Below, piece by piece: positions 1 to 8,809 of a DNA stretch of 60,061 bases. This DNA comes from Bacteroidota bacterium (lineage in GTDB: Bacteria > Bacteroidota > Bacteroidia > Flavobacteriales > Flavobacteriaceae): positions 1-60,061 of the forward strand of contig JAHJTN010000003.1 in the NCBI GenBank assembly GCA_018829465.1, given 5' to 3'. A program made the position numbers and the translations under genes. Position 1 is the stretch's first letter; each line of letters starts with the position of its first letter. Below the pieces are notes generated by a model that was not told the origin of the DNA, searched no databases, and worked only from the letters and a program-made list of their open reading frames with translations.

Positions 1-2
1 CT

Positions 3-303
3 ATTGCCTAATGCCTATTGCCTAATGCCTATTGCCTAATGCCTATTGCCTATTGCCTAATGCCTATTGCCTAATGCCTATTGCCTAATGCCTATTGCCT
101 AATGCCTATTGCCTAATGCCTAATGCCTATTGCCTAATGCCTATTGCCTATTGCCTATTGCCTATTGCCTATTGCCTAATGCCTCTTGGCTATTGCCTAA
201 TGCCTATTGCCTATTGCCTATTGCCTATTGCCTAATGCCTCTTGGCTATTGCCTAATACCTCTTGGCTATTGCCTAATGGCTAATGCCTAATGCCTAATG
301 CCT
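3..303. repeat. Array of 43 in-phase heptamers (ATTGCCT/AATGCCT)
   Basis: A continuous tandem array of 7-nt units, mostly ATTGCCT and AATGCCT in alternation or short runs, with a few variants (CTTGGCT, AATACCT, AATGGCT) toward the right end. The phase never slips: 301 nt make exactly 43 units. The array probably continues left of the window. Some frames contain TAA, so it is not a coding repeat in every frame. It ends about 80 nt before the oxygenase start codon, so slippage could alter spacing of any upstream promoter, but nothing in the sequence shows this directly. Confidence 0.95.
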
Positions 304-386
304 AAATTTTTAGAATGATGAACCAATAACACACAACCAACAACTTTTAACGAAAAAATTTATATTTGCCGAACCAAACAAATGAT

Positions 387-1334
387 ATGAACAACATACC
401 CAGTGTCGATTTAGCCGACTTTATCTCAACAGATCTCCATCGCAAACAAAAGTTTGTGGAAGAAATTGGCAAAGCCTACGAAGAAATCGGATTTGTGGCC
501 TTAAAAAATCACTTTCTAGACGATGCACTCGTGGCAGATCTATACAAAGAAGTGGCTGCTTTTTTTGCCCTGCCTACCGATGTCAAACAAGGCTACGAAA
601 GAGAAGAACTTGCCGGACAGCGCGGCTATGTTTCCTTCGGAAAAGAACACGCCAAAGACAAACCCGAAGGCGACCTCAAAGAATTTTGGCACTTCGGACA
701 AGAACCCGATGCAGATGCCAACCTTCAAGAAAGCTACCCGGACAATTTGGTGGTGAAAGAATTGCCTCACTTCAACCAAATTGGTATGCGCGCCTACAAA
801 ATGTTGGAAAAAACCGGTATCTATGTATTGCGTGCTTTGGCCATTCATATCGGACTCGACGAATTTTACTTCGACCATTGGGTAAAAAACGGGAACAGCA
901 TTCTGCGTCCTATTCACTATCCGCCCATCAAACACGAACCCAAAAATGCGGTTCGCGCCGGCGCACATGGCGATATTAACCTAATCACTTTGCTCATGGG
1001 TGCTTCCGCACCCGGCTTGCAGGTACTTCGCCACGATGGCCAATGGATAGACGCCATTGCCCAACCGGACGAACTCGTGATCAACGTAGGCGATATGCTA
1101 CAAAGATTGACCAACGGCAAACTCAAATCAACCATACACCAAGTGGTGAATCCGCCGCGGGAAATGTGGCATACCTCCCGCTACTCCATCCCGTTTTTTA
1201 TGCATCCGAGAAGCGAAATGCCTCTCAATTGCCTGCCCGAATGCATAGACGACCAACATCCAAAGGCATTTGATGACATCAGCGCAGGGGCATATCTCAA
1301 CCAACGTTTGGCCGAAATTGGCCTTAAAAAGTAA
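387..1334 (+). CDS. Fe(II)/2-oxoglutarate-dependent dioxygenase, isopenicillin N synthase-like
   Basis: Cytosolic non-haem iron oxygenase of about 315 residues. The N-terminal DIOX_N-type region (about residues 4-120) precedes the double-stranded beta-helix. The iron ligands are visible as H194-x-D196 (motif AHGDINLITLL) and H251 (STIHQVVNPP), and R265-Y-S267 is the expected 2-oxoglutarate-binding RxS motif. I chose the ATG at 387 (MNNIPSVDLADF) because the motif PSVDLADF normally sits at the N terminus; the frame is open to a TTG at 366, seven codons upstream. The substrate cannot be read from sequence; this family in Bacteroidota is generally uncharacterised. The GNAT gene follows after 1 nt, so the two are probably cotranscribed. 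Confidence 0.88.
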   Translation: MNNIPSVDLADFISTDLHRKQKFVEEIGKAYEEIGFVALKNHFLDDALVADLYKEVAAFFALPTDVKQGYEREELAGQRGYVSFGKEHAKDKPEGDLKEFWHFGQEPDADANLQESYPDNLVVKELPHFNQIGMRAYKMLEKTGIYVLRALAIHIGLDEFYFDHWVKNGNSILRPIHYPPIKHEPKNAVRAGAHGDINLITLLMGASAPGLQVLRHDGQWIDAIAQPDELVINVGDMLQRLTNGKLKSTIHQVVNPPREMWHTSRYSIPFFMHPRSEMPLNCLPECIDDQHPKAFDDISAGAYLNQRLAEIGLKK

Positions 1335-1335
1335 C

Positions 1336-1833
1336 ATGGAAAGCATGCGTCCGGCCACAACCGCTGACATACCTATCATCCGGCAATTGGCTAAAGCCAT
1401 TTGGCCACCAACATTTAAAGACATCCTATCGGAAAGCCAAATTGCCTACATGCTCAGGCTGATGTATGCCGAGGCTTCGCTGGAAAAACAAATGCGCACT
1501 TTTGGCCATTGTTTTTTTCTGCTGATAGTAGAAGAGGAAGCCTGCGGATTTATGTCGCTCGAGCACGATGTGCACCACCAGGGCAAAACGAGGATTCACA
1601 AAATCTATTTATTACCCAAATTACAAGGCAAAGGTTTGGGTGCCAAAATGATACAATTTGCAGCAAAAGAGGCCCGACAAAAAGGAGATTCCGCTTTGAT
1701 TCTCAATGTAAACAAATACAATACGGCTGCAAAATTCTACGAAAAATTGGGATTTGAGCTTGTGAAAGAAGAAGTCATCCCCATCGGTGAAGGATTTGTG
1801 ATGGATGATTTTGTCTTTGAAAAAACGCTTTAA
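1336..1833 (+). CDS. GNAT family N-acetyltransferase
   Basis: About 165 residues with one acetyltransferase domain. The acetyl-CoA pyrophosphate-binding motif A is visible as KLQGKGLGAKMI, followed by a C-terminal NVNKYNTAAKFYEKLGF segment typical of GNAT motif B. The ATG at 1336 (MESMRPATTADI) lies 1 nt after the oxygenase stop codon; the frame remains open upstream into the oxygenase gene, which is not a likely start. A second in-frame ATG is at 1345. The acceptor substrate is unknown. Translational coupling to the oxygenase is likely from the spacing. Confidence 0.87.
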   Translation: MESMRPATTADIPIIRQLAKAIWPPTFKDILSESQIAYMLRLMYAEASLEKQMRTFGHCFFLLIVEEEACGFMSLEHDVHHQGKTRIHKIYLLPKLQGKGLGAKMIQFAAKEARQKGDSALILNVNKYNTAAKFYEKLGFELVKEEVIPIGEGFVMDDFVFEKTL

Positions 1834-1846
1834 AAAACGCAGGTTA

Positions 1847-2773
1847 TTATTCCGCCGAGAAGATAAAAAACCGCCTAAACATCTGTTTATAGAATTGCTT
1901 TTCATCTGCGTCCAGTTCGTTTCCGTCCATCACCAAAGCTAGTAAAGCATATTGTTTGTTGTGAAATATAGGTGGAATTTCAGCAATAGGGTTGTTTGAA
2001 AAAATCACAAACAGCAGACGAGGCATCTGTGTGAGCACACCCGGTAATTCGGTAAATCTGTTTTGTGCGGCATGCATGACCAACAAACGCTCCAATCGCC
2101 GCATGGCAGAAGGTAAAGCAGTCAACTTATTGCCATCCAGATATAGGTATTGCAATTGAGAAAGCGTAGCCACTTCTTCGGGCAAACGCGCTATTTCATT
2201 AAAATCGAGCCACAATGCGCGCAACTTTGGCAGTTCGGACAGTGCAAAAAATGTTTGCGACAGATCGAGTGTGTTGTGAGATAATTTCAAATCGCGTAAG
2301 GTTTTAATTTGCGAAATCTGATCCGGCAGTTCTGTGATTTGGTTGTGGGAGAGGTTCAGGAATTCGAGTGGAAAATCGGCAAGTTGCTCAAAAGTTTTTC
2401 CCCAATCCAGCTTGGGGTTATTGACGAGTGAAAGGTGTTCAATCCTTTTCAATTTTTGAAAATTTTCCGGCAAAGACCAGAGTTGCATACTGTCTAAGAT
2501 CAGTACCCTAAGGTTGGGCAGTGCGGCCAATTTGGACACGGCATCTTCCAAATCCAAACCCACATTGCCCGTGAGTTTCACAGCCCTAATCTCTTTATAT
2601 TCAATTATATTTTCCGGTAATTGCTCCAGTTCTTGAAAAGATAAATCCAACCGATAGGTGTTTTTTACATCCGCAGCCGCAAGACTTTCTCTCGTTTCGG
2701 CATAGTAAGTTTTGTAGGTGGTGCAAGACGCCAACATCGTGAAACCAAACAGATAAAAAACGATTCTTTTCAT
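1847..2773 (-). CDS. Leucine-rich-repeat lipoprotein
   Basis: 308 residues. The N terminus is a lipoprotein signal with lipobox LASC, cysteine 17. Residues about 45-290 are consecutive leucine-rich repeats of the LPxxI..L..L..L.L..N type (for example LEFLNLSHNQITELPDQI). LRR solenoids bind proteins, so a periplasmic or surface adaptor role is likely, but no partner is identifiable. The start codon overlaps the stop of the upstream outer-membrane-like gene by 4 nt (ATGA), which indicates translational coupling and a shared function. It converges on the GNAT gene with 13 nt between them. Confidence 0.85.
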   Translation of the reverse strand: MKRIVFYLFGFTMLASCTTYKTYYAETRESLAAADVKNTYRLDLSFQELEQLPENIIEYKEIRAVKLTGNVGLDLEDAVSKLAALPNLRVLILDSMQLWSLPENFQKLKRIEHLSLVNNPKLDWGKTFEQLADFPLEFLNLSHNQITELPDQISQIKTLRDLKLSHNTLDLSQTFFALSELPKLRALWLDFNEIARLPEEVATLSQLQYLYLDGNKLTALPSAMRRLERLLVMHAAQNRFTELPGVLTQMPRLLFVIFSNNPIAEIPPIFHNKQYALLALVMDGNELDADEKQFYKQMFRRFFIFSAE

Positions 2774-3729
2774 TCTTGTAAGTGGTTAAAATCGTTGGTC
2801 ACTGTGGCATTCAAAGCACCCGAAAACTCAAAATAAAGCCGGTCTTTCTGTTGCACCGGCCAAGAAAAGCGTGGATACAGACCAAAACTGTCGTGGATGC
2901 TGTTTTGCACATAAGCACCCAGTTTGGGGCTGTCAACGCCCAACCTACCCGACCAAGCCCACGCCTGATTTTGATACCGAACATCTGCAAAGAGATTGGC
3001 GTGAAAAAGTGCCTCTAAAGGTTTTTTGTTTTGCCAAACATTGCGCCAACCGTCGTCTGAATTTTGCGCATTTCGGGGCAGTTTCAAATAATCGGCCTGA
3101 GGCGTAAAAACATCAAAACCTATACCTAACCTACGCAACGCACTGCCTCTGATTTCAGAAGCTCCTACAAACAAACTTCCGGTTGCACCCAAATCGGTGC
3201 CTTCGCCATTGAAAAGACCCGCGTGCAAATCGTTTGAAAAGTTCAGGTGAAAGCTGTATTGGCTGTTGCTGTATCGAAGGATTAAATTTCCACGGCGGCT
3301 GTTGAACTTCCGCAACTCACCGGGCATAAAATCTTTGTTAAATCCGAAACCTATGCCACCAAAACCACCCAAACCTTCCGGATTGTAGATAGCCAATGTG
3401 GGTTGCATGGCAACCGTAGAACCCAGAAGATTGTTGTTTTTTCCCCAGCCCATCATGCCGAAAAACTCATACTGATGGCCTACATTAAAGGAAGCGTAAC
3501 CGTGGCGTTTGGTAAAGAGATACACACTGTAGTGGGCACCCGATTCCAAGCCCGCATTTCCAACATTGACTGTACCAAAAGCGTATGCACCCGCACGTAT
3601 CAATTGGTTTTGATTCCCAATAATCCATTCTATTTTTAAGCTAATACCACCGGCTGCCAGGGTTTCTTGCGCACCAACACCGCCAAAACAAAAAAAGAAT
3701 ACAATAAAAGTTAGTAAAGGCTTCCACAT
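2770..3729 (-). CDS. Secreted outer-membrane-like protein, unknown function
   Basis: 319 residues with a Sec signal peptide ending near GVGAQ. The mature part is rich in Gly, Asn and aromatic residues with alternating short beta-like stretches (SGAHYSVYLF, GYASFNVGHQYEFFG, GNLILRYSNSQYSFHLNF), as in small outer-membrane barrels of Bacteroidota. The C-terminal part (RLGVDSPKLGAYVQNSIHD onward) faintly recalls the region annotated as polymorphic toxin type 23 in this phylum; I cannot confirm that. It overlaps the LRR lipoprotein by 4 nt and lies 83 nt downstream of xerD. It is probably an envelope protein working with the LRR lipoprotein. Confidence 0.6.
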   Translation of the reverse strand: MWKPLLTFIVFFFCFGGVGAQETLAAGGISLKIEWIIGNQNQLIRAGAYAFGTVNVGNAGLESGAHYSVYLFTKRHGYASFNVGHQYEFFGMMGWGKNNNLLGSTVAMQPTLAIYNPEGLGGFGGIGFGFNKDFMPGELRKFNSRRGNLILRYSNSQYSFHLNFSNDLHAGLFNGEGTDLGATGSLFVGASEIRGSALRRLGIGFDVFTPQADYLKLPRNAQNSDDGWRNVWQNKKPLEALFHANLFADVRYQNQAWAWSGRLGVDSPKLGAYVQNSIHDSFGLYPRFSWPVQQKDRLYFEFSGALNATVTNDFNHLQE

Positions 3730-3812
3730 AGCTTTCCTGCTCGGTTTAAAAATACAAAAAAACAGTACGTGAAAACCATCAAAATTTTATAAACCCAAAA
3801 GTGCTCAAAAGA

Positions 3813-4721
3813 TTAAAAAGTCAGTTGTTGACGCGGATGAAATTGATTGAGCACATCTGCCAAATGCGAAGTGTCCACATGCAGATACACCTCTGTGGTG
3901 GTGATGCTTTCGTGGCCGAGCAACATCTGAATAGACCGCAAATCGGCGCCGTTTTCAAGCAAATGTGTAGCAAAAGAATGGCGAAGCGTATGCGGACTTA
4001 TATTTTTTTTCAAACCAATGCCTTCCGCCAGCCTTCTGACTATGGTAAAAACCATAGCCCGTGTGAGTGTAGATCCGTTTCGGTTAAGAAACAATACATC
4101 TTCGTGTCCGGCTTTTATCTTCATGTGGTTGCGTTCAAACTTGAGGTAATACGTGATGATGTTTTGCGTGTGCGATGCAATAGGCACCAGCCTTTGTTTG
4201 TTTCCTTTGCCCGTCACTTTTACGAATCCTTCTTTAAAAAACAAATCGGAAATTTTGAGCAACGTCAGTTCAGACACCCGCAATCCGCAACCATATAGGG
4301 TTTCGATAATGGCGCGATTTCGACCGCTTTGTGGGTGAGTCAGGTCAATGGATGCCACCATGCTATCTATATCATTCAGAGAGAGCGTATCGGGCAACTT
4401 GCGACCTGTTTTGGGGCTTTCTATCAGTTCAAGCGGATTGGTAGCCCGGTAATTTTCAAAAATTAAATAGTCGAAAAAACCACGCAAACCGGATATCAAA
4501 CGAGACTGTGAGCGCGGGTTCAAACGGGTAGAAACTTCGTAGATAAACTGATTTAGCGTTTCGGTTTCTATTTTATCCGGTGCCACATCTATACCATTGC
4601 TTTCGATATATTTGATGAGTTTTTTGACGTCTAAGCTGTAATTGACCACAGAATGCCTCGAAAGATTTCTTTCGAGCGTGAGGTAATTTTCATAATCTTT
4701 TAATGCATCTAACCATTTCAT
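3813..4721 (-). CDS. xerD: Site-specific tyrosine recombinase XerD
   Basis: 302 residues, the usual length. It has an N-terminal SAM-like DNA-binding domain (about 1-90) and a C-terminal catalytic domain. All catalytic residues are present: R148 (GLRVSE), K172 (GKGNKQR), H244 and R247 (HTLRHSF), H270 (LLGHESITTTEVY) and nucleophile Y279. XerD with XerC resolves chromosome dimers at dif near the terminus. Its divergent position next to aroQ is common in Flavobacteriia and argues for the housekeeping recombinase rather than a mobile-element integrase. There are no flanking repeats or cargo genes. Confidence 0.92.
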   Translation of the reverse strand: MKWLDALKDYENYLTLERNLSRHSVVNYSLDVKKLIKYIESNGIDVAPDKIETETLNQFIYEVSTRLNPRSQSRLISGLRGFFDYLIFENYRATNPLELIESPKTGRKLPDTLSLNDIDSMVASIDLTHPQSGRNRAIIETLYGCGLRVSELTLLKISDLFFKEGFVKVTGKGNKQRLVPIASHTQNIITYYLKFERNHMKIKAGHEDVLFLNRNGSTLTRAMVFTIVRRLAEGIGLKKNISPHTLRHSFATHLLENGADLRSIQMLLGHESITTTEVYLHVDTSHLADVLNQFHPRQQLTF

Positions 4722-4806
4722 CGGGTAAAAAATTTGGGGGAGACGGCGGCTTTATGGTGTAAATTGGTTATTTTTACAACACAAATTTAACATATTTTTT
4801 TAATAT

Positions 4807-5238
4807 ATGCACCATCACAGACTTGTTATTATCAATGGTCCCAACTTAAATCTACTTGGCAAACGCGAACCCGAAGTTTACGGCAAGCTTGGTTTTGAAG
4901 ATTATTTGAATACTTTGACAGCAAAATTTCCAACAGTTTCTTTTGATTATTTTCAATCCAACATTGAAGGCGAACTCATCGATGCCATTCAAAAATTTGG
5001 TTTCACACACGATGGCATTGTTTTAAACGCAGCAGCTTACACCCACACTTCCGTAGGCATAGGCGATGCTGTGAAAGCGGTACCGGCTAGGGTGGTAGAA
5101 GTCCATATTTCCAACACTTTTGCCCGCGAAGCGTTTAGGCATGTGTCTTATATATCGGCACATGCAGTGGGGGTTATTTTAGGATTTGGACTAGACGGAT
5201 ACGAACTCGCTGTGGAGGGTTTGCTGAAGAAGTTGTAA
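4807..5238 (+). CDS. aroQ: Type II 3-dehydroquinate dehydratase
   Basis: 143 residues, full length for the class II dodecameric enzyme that converts 3-dehydroquinate to 3-dehydroshikimate in the shikimate pathway. Diagnostic motifs are GPNLNLLGKREPEVYG with catalytic R20 and Y25, NAAAYTHTSVGIGDA for substrate binding, and EVHISNTFAREAFRHVS carrying the catalytic histidine. It is transcribed divergently from xerD across an 85-nt AT-rich spacer. The few leading histidines (MHHHR) are natural to the frame. Confidence 0.94.
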   Translation: MHHHRLVIINGPNLNLLGKREPEVYGKLGFEDYLNTLTAKFPTVSFDYFQSNIEGELIDAIQKFGFTHDGIVLNAAAYTHTSVGIGDAVKAVPARVVEVHISNTFAREAFRHVSYISAHAVGVILGFGLDGYELAVEGLLKKL

Positions 5239-5281
5239 GAAAAATGTTTTCAAATCAATCCTTTCCTTAATAGTTTGATAT

Positions 5282-5310
5282 GTTCTTTTTTTCATTGCCA
5301 AAAAAAGAAC
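5282..5310. repeat. 11-bp inverted repeat, dispersed Bacteroidota type
   Basis: GTTCTTTTTTT (5282-5292) and AAAAAAAGAAC (5300-5310) are perfect complements with a 7-nt loop. The following CCAAAAAACGCTAGGCTGACG resembles a dispersed intergenic element often seen in Bacteroidota genomes; that resemblance is from memory. It lies 43 nt after aroQ and may serve as its transcription end. Confidence 0.5.
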
Positions 5311-5385
5311 CAAAAAACGCTAGGCTGACGATAAAAATATAAGAAAATACTACGGAATCCCCAGCCACAGATAAAAAATAACTCA

Positions 5386-5402
5386 TTCCGCCCAAGGCGG
5401 AA
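5386..5402. terminator. Small GC hairpin TTCCGCC/GGCGGAA
   Basis: A 7-bp perfect stem with loop CAA. The core TCCGCCCAA..GCGGA is shared with the hairpin at 25881-25907, which has a T tail and acts as a terminator. Here no clean T run follows directly (the sequence continues CTCAAACAGATTTTTATC), so termination is possible but weak. Confidence 0.4.
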
Positions 5403-5677
5403 CTCAAACAGATTTTTATCTTTTTCCCTTGCTGCTTCCTTGATTTTCAATATTTTTGTCGTAGGCCAATTTCAAACCACTAGACGTTAGTATTTGGTTT
5501 TAAGCCAATAAAATTAATGTTTAACTCACAATCATCTAAATTGTTTTGGACGCTATTATTTTCAAATCAATTTATCTACTATTGTTTTGATTTATGAATA
5601 TTAAAAACGCAGGCCTTGTACATTCCTTAAAATTCGCTTTTATCTTTACTCAAAAACCTTATTTTTACAAAAAAAAC

Positions 5678-7231
5678 ATGTTCCAAAAATTTTGTCTCCT
5701 CTGTTTGGGTGTCATGCTGATAGCAAATGTAGGTTGTCGGCGCGATTTTGACACCACACTGAGCAGTGGCCGACTCGAGTTTAGCCGAGACACCGTCTAT
5801 TTGGACACCGTTTTTACCAATATTGGATCGGCTACTTTTCGGCTTAAAGTGTTTAACCGCAGCGGATCTGACATTCGCATCCCCACCATCAGGCTTGCCG
5901 GTGGCGCGGAATCACCTTTTAGGCTCAATGTGGGTGGCGATGCGGGCAAATCTTTTGAAGATGTGGTCATTTTGGAACGCGACAGCCTCTTTGTCTTCAT
6001 CGAAACCACATTGAACATCAACGATTTTACACAATCTGAAAACGAATTTCTGGTCACCGACGAAATTCTGTTCGACTCCGGAAGCAACGAACAAAAGGTG
6101 ACGCTGGTTTCGCTAGTGCGCGATGCCATTTTTCTATTTCCAGAACGCCTACAAGACGGCACCAAAGAAACCTTGTTGTTGGGCTTAGACCAGGAAGGTA
6201 ATGAATTGCGCATTGAAGGTTTTTTCTTGGAAGACGACGAACTAAACTTCACCAACCAAAAACCTTATGTGATTTTTGGATTTGCAGCCATTCCGGTTGA
6301 CAAAACCCTGACCATAGATGCCGGAGCGCGGATTCACTTTCACGCCAACTCGGGCTTAATAGCTGCCAATGGAAGCACACTCTTGGTCAACGGTGCACCC
6401 AGCAACACAGCTGAAATGGAAAACGAAGTAATTTTTCAAGGTGACCGTCTGCAAAATTTCTTTTCGGACATACCGGGCCAATGGAGCACCATTTGGCTTA
6501 CAGCCGGAAGTAAAGGACATCAAATTAGACACGCCACTATCAAAAACAGTACGGTAGGCTTGTTGGTGGAATCTAACGAAGATCCCGGAACGCCTACCTT
6601 GCAAATAGACAATACGCAAATTTACAACAGTGGATCGGTAGGTTTGTTGGGACGCGGAAGTCATATTGAAGGCAGCAATGTGGTGATCGACAACAGCGGA
6701 CAAATTTCCCTGTTTTTGTCTTTTGGCGGGCGGTATGATTTTGTACACTCTACTTTTGCCAATTTTCTAAACCTGAACCAACGGCAATTTCCCTCAGTAG
6801 TTTTGACCAATACGTTTCAATTGGCAGATGGCAGCGAATTGACGCAGGATTTGACTATGGCGCGCTTTGAAAATTGCATCATTGACGGCAATGCATCTAA
6901 TGAGTTAGATTTTGATGCTTCAACGGCAGCAGCTTTTAACTTTCAATTCGTCAACAGCCTTGTTCGCTTTGAAAATCCTGCCCGTGTGGCCAACGATCCA
7001 CTGTTCGACTTCAACGACAACTCGCTTTATGAAAACGTCTTTTTAAACCTAAAATCTTCGTTTGTAGATGATCAAAACAGCGATTTGCGCATTACTTCCG
7101 AATCTGAACTCATCGGTCTTGGGAGTGCCTCGGGTGCCACCCGTGCACCTATAGATCTATTGGGTGTAAACAGAACAACCGCCCCGGATTTGGGGGCTTA
7201 TCAAAATGTGGTTTTGGAAGAAAACAATTGA
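5678..7231 (+). CDS. Lipoprotein with right-handed beta-helix repeats
   Basis: 517 residues from the ATG at 5678, chosen because it gives a proper signal (MFQKFCLLCLGVMLIANVGC, lipid-modified C20); an upstream ATG at 5594 would add 28 residues in front of the signal. The first 200 residues form beta-sandwich-like segments (DTVFTNIGSATFRLKVFNRS), and residues about 200-480 contain short repeats with I/V-x-N-S/C patterns (IRHATIKNSTVGLLVES, FENCIIDGNASNELDF) as in parallel beta-helix proteins. The C terminus APDLGAYQ is the familiar end of such choice-of-anchor/beta-helix proteins in Bacteroidota. It is probably surface or periplasmic; ligand unknown. Confidence 0.75.
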   Translation: MFQKFCLLCLGVMLIANVGCRRDFDTTLSSGRLEFSRDTVYLDTVFTNIGSATFRLKVFNRSGSDIRIPTIRLAGGAESPFRLNVGGDAGKSFEDVVILERDSLFVFIETTLNINDFTQSENEFLVTDEILFDSGSNEQKVTLVSLVRDAIFLFPERLQDGTKETLLLGLDQEGNELRIEGFFLEDDELNFTNQKPYVIFGFAAIPVDKTLTIDAGARIHFHANSGLIAANGSTLLVNGAPSNTAEMENEVIFQGDRLQNFFSDIPGQWSTIWLTAGSKGHQIRHATIKNSTVGLLVESNEDPGTPTLQIDNTQIYNSGSVGLLGRGSHIEGSNVVIDNSGQISLFLSFGGRYDFVHSTFANFLNLNQRQFPSVVLTNTFQLADGSELTQDLTMARFENCIIDGNASNELDFDASTAAAFNFQFVNSLVRFENPARVANDPLFDFNDNSLYENVFLNLKSSFVDDQNSDLRITSESELIGLGSASGATRAPIDLLGVNRTTAPDLGAYQNVVLEENN

Positions 7232-7372
7232 GGTTTGTCTATTTGAAGAGGCCAGAAAACACAGGGTAAAAATAGCACTTCATCAAAACACAGTGGAATG
7301 GAAAAAGGCAACAATCGTATTTTTGGCTGTTTCAAGCGACTGTTTTATTACTTTTAAAAATTCAGCAAGGCT

Positions 7373-8647
7373 ATGAAACGAGCTGTCCTCTATTTCGCAT
7401 TATTATTTCTGACAGGCTGTGCCGTGTCCGGGAAAAAAGCATTTCAAAAAAGTTTTGAGCGCGAAGTACAAAACGGACTTTTTCGAAACCAGTTTACCGG
7501 ACTTATGGTGTACGACCCGCAAAGTGGTGATACACTGTTTACATACAACAGCCACAAATATTTTATACCGGCCAGCAACACTAAGATTTTTACGCTTTAC
7601 ACAGCACTCACCTTGTTGCCCGAACAAATCCCGACGCTGCGATATACCCTGCAAAACGACAGTTTGTTTTTTGAATCTACCGGAGACCCTGTTTGGCTTC
7701 ATCCCTATTTTAAAGACAGCACGGCTATCCGTTTTTTAGAAAACCATCAAAACGTGGTTTGGGTGCCTCGCCCCTTTGCCAATACGCCCTTGGGCTTTGG
7801 TTGGGCGTGGGAAGACTATGACAGCTATTACGCCCCGGAGCGAAGTGCCCTTCCTCTGTATGGAAATGTGGTACAAGTCATTCCAAAAGCTGATTCACTT
7901 CAAATTGTTCCGGAATATTTTTCATCATCTATCGTACAGAACAAAGCATTTCCCTATCGAAGACTTCAAAACTCAAACCTTTTCAACCTGCCGGAAGCTC
8001 CCAAAGACACCATTGAAATTCCTTTTGTTACCGGAAATAGTCTCACAAAAAAACTGCTCAATGCGGTTTTATCTAAAGAAATTAGCGTGGCGCGTAAAAC
8101 AAACCACAAACTTGACAACGTTTTATACAGCATTCCTGCCGATAGTCTCTACAAAAGAATGATGCACATGAGCGATAATTTTTTAGCAGAACAAGTACTG
8201 CTCATGGCATCGGGTATGCTTTCGGACACGCTCAACGGAGAGGTAGCAAGGGTTTATATGCTCGAAAATGCATTGGCCAATTTGTCTCAAAAACCCCGTT
8301 GGGTAGATGGTTCGGGCCTGTCGCGCTACAACCTTTTCACGCCCGAATCTGTAGTGTCTGTTTTAAACGAACTCTATAAAAAGTATCCCCAAGAAAAACG
8401 CTTTACGTGGTTTCCGGCCGGTGGAGTTTCGGGTACTTTGGAAAACTTGTATTCCGGAGACCACCAACCCTTTGTGTATGCCAAATCCGGAACCTTGTCC
8501 AACAACTATTGTTTGAGTGGTTACCTGCTTACAGACAGTGGCAAAACTTTAATTTTCAGCTTTATGAACAACCACTTTCAAGAATCGACCGGCGAAGTGA
8601 GGCGTAAAATCGAAACTTTTTTGGAAGTCATCAAAAAAGGCTTCTAG
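7373..8647 (+). CDS. dacB: D-alanyl-D-alanine carboxypeptidase/endopeptidase, PBP4 type (S13)
   Basis: 424 residues. A lipoprotein signal (LFLTGC, C16) anchors the enzyme. The three penicillin-binding motifs are present: S68-x-x-K71 (ASNTK), S267-D-N269 (MSDNFLAE) and K371-S-G373 (AKSGTLSN), plus the conserved VDGSGLSRYN segment before the KSG box. Family S13 enzymes cleave D-Ala-D-Ala ends or peptide cross-links in peptidoglycan. The long insertion between SxxK and SxN (nearly 200 residues) is normal for PBP4. It stands alone, 141 nt after the beta-helix lipoprotein. Confidence 0.88.
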   Translation: MKRAVLYFALLFLTGCAVSGKKAFQKSFEREVQNGLFRNQFTGLMVYDPQSGDTLFTYNSHKYFIPASNTKIFTLYTALTLLPEQIPTLRYTLQNDSLFFESTGDPVWLHPYFKDSTAIRFLENHQNVVWVPRPFANTPLGFGWAWEDYDSYYAPERSALPLYGNVVQVIPKADSLQIVPEYFSSSIVQNKAFPYRRLQNSNLFNLPEAPKDTIEIPFVTGNSLTKKLLNAVLSKEISVARKTNHKLDNVLYSIPADSLYKRMMHMSDNFLAEQVLLMASGMLSDTLNGEVARVYMLENALANLSQKPRWVDGSGLSRYNLFTPESVVSVLNELYKKYPQEKRFTWFPAGGVSGTLENLYSGDHQPFVYAKSGTLSNNYCLSGYLLTDSGKTLIFSFMNNHFQESTGEVRRKIETFLEVIKKGF

Positions 8648-8809
8648 CTGCTTGATGCTATCTGGAATATGGACGGACGGACGGATGGATAGATAACAAA
8701 CGAACTTTTTAATTTATTAGGCCAAGCGTAGCCGAGGCTTCATTTGATGACCTAAAAATATGACTGTAGCCAACTCATCAAAAAAAATCTTTAAAACCTT
8801 TGGTGAAGG

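Larger units (their letters stand above)
5239..5677. other. Intergenic region with two hairpins
   Basis: 439 nt without a credible gene between aroQ and the beta-helix lipoprotein. It contains two perfect inverted repeats listed separately (5282-5310 and 5386-5402). The rest is AT-rich. The stretch TTATTTTTAC just before the ATG at 5678 could carry a -7 box. The frame of the next gene is open back to 5594, but the signal peptide starts only at 5678. Confidence 0.6.

Noticed and set aside
3-303. CRISPR array
   Set aside because: The heptamers have no spacers, and there are no cas genes in the window.
3813-4721. Integrase of a mobile element
   Set aside because: All features fit housekeeping XerD; the neighbours are core genes and no attachment-site repeats are visible.
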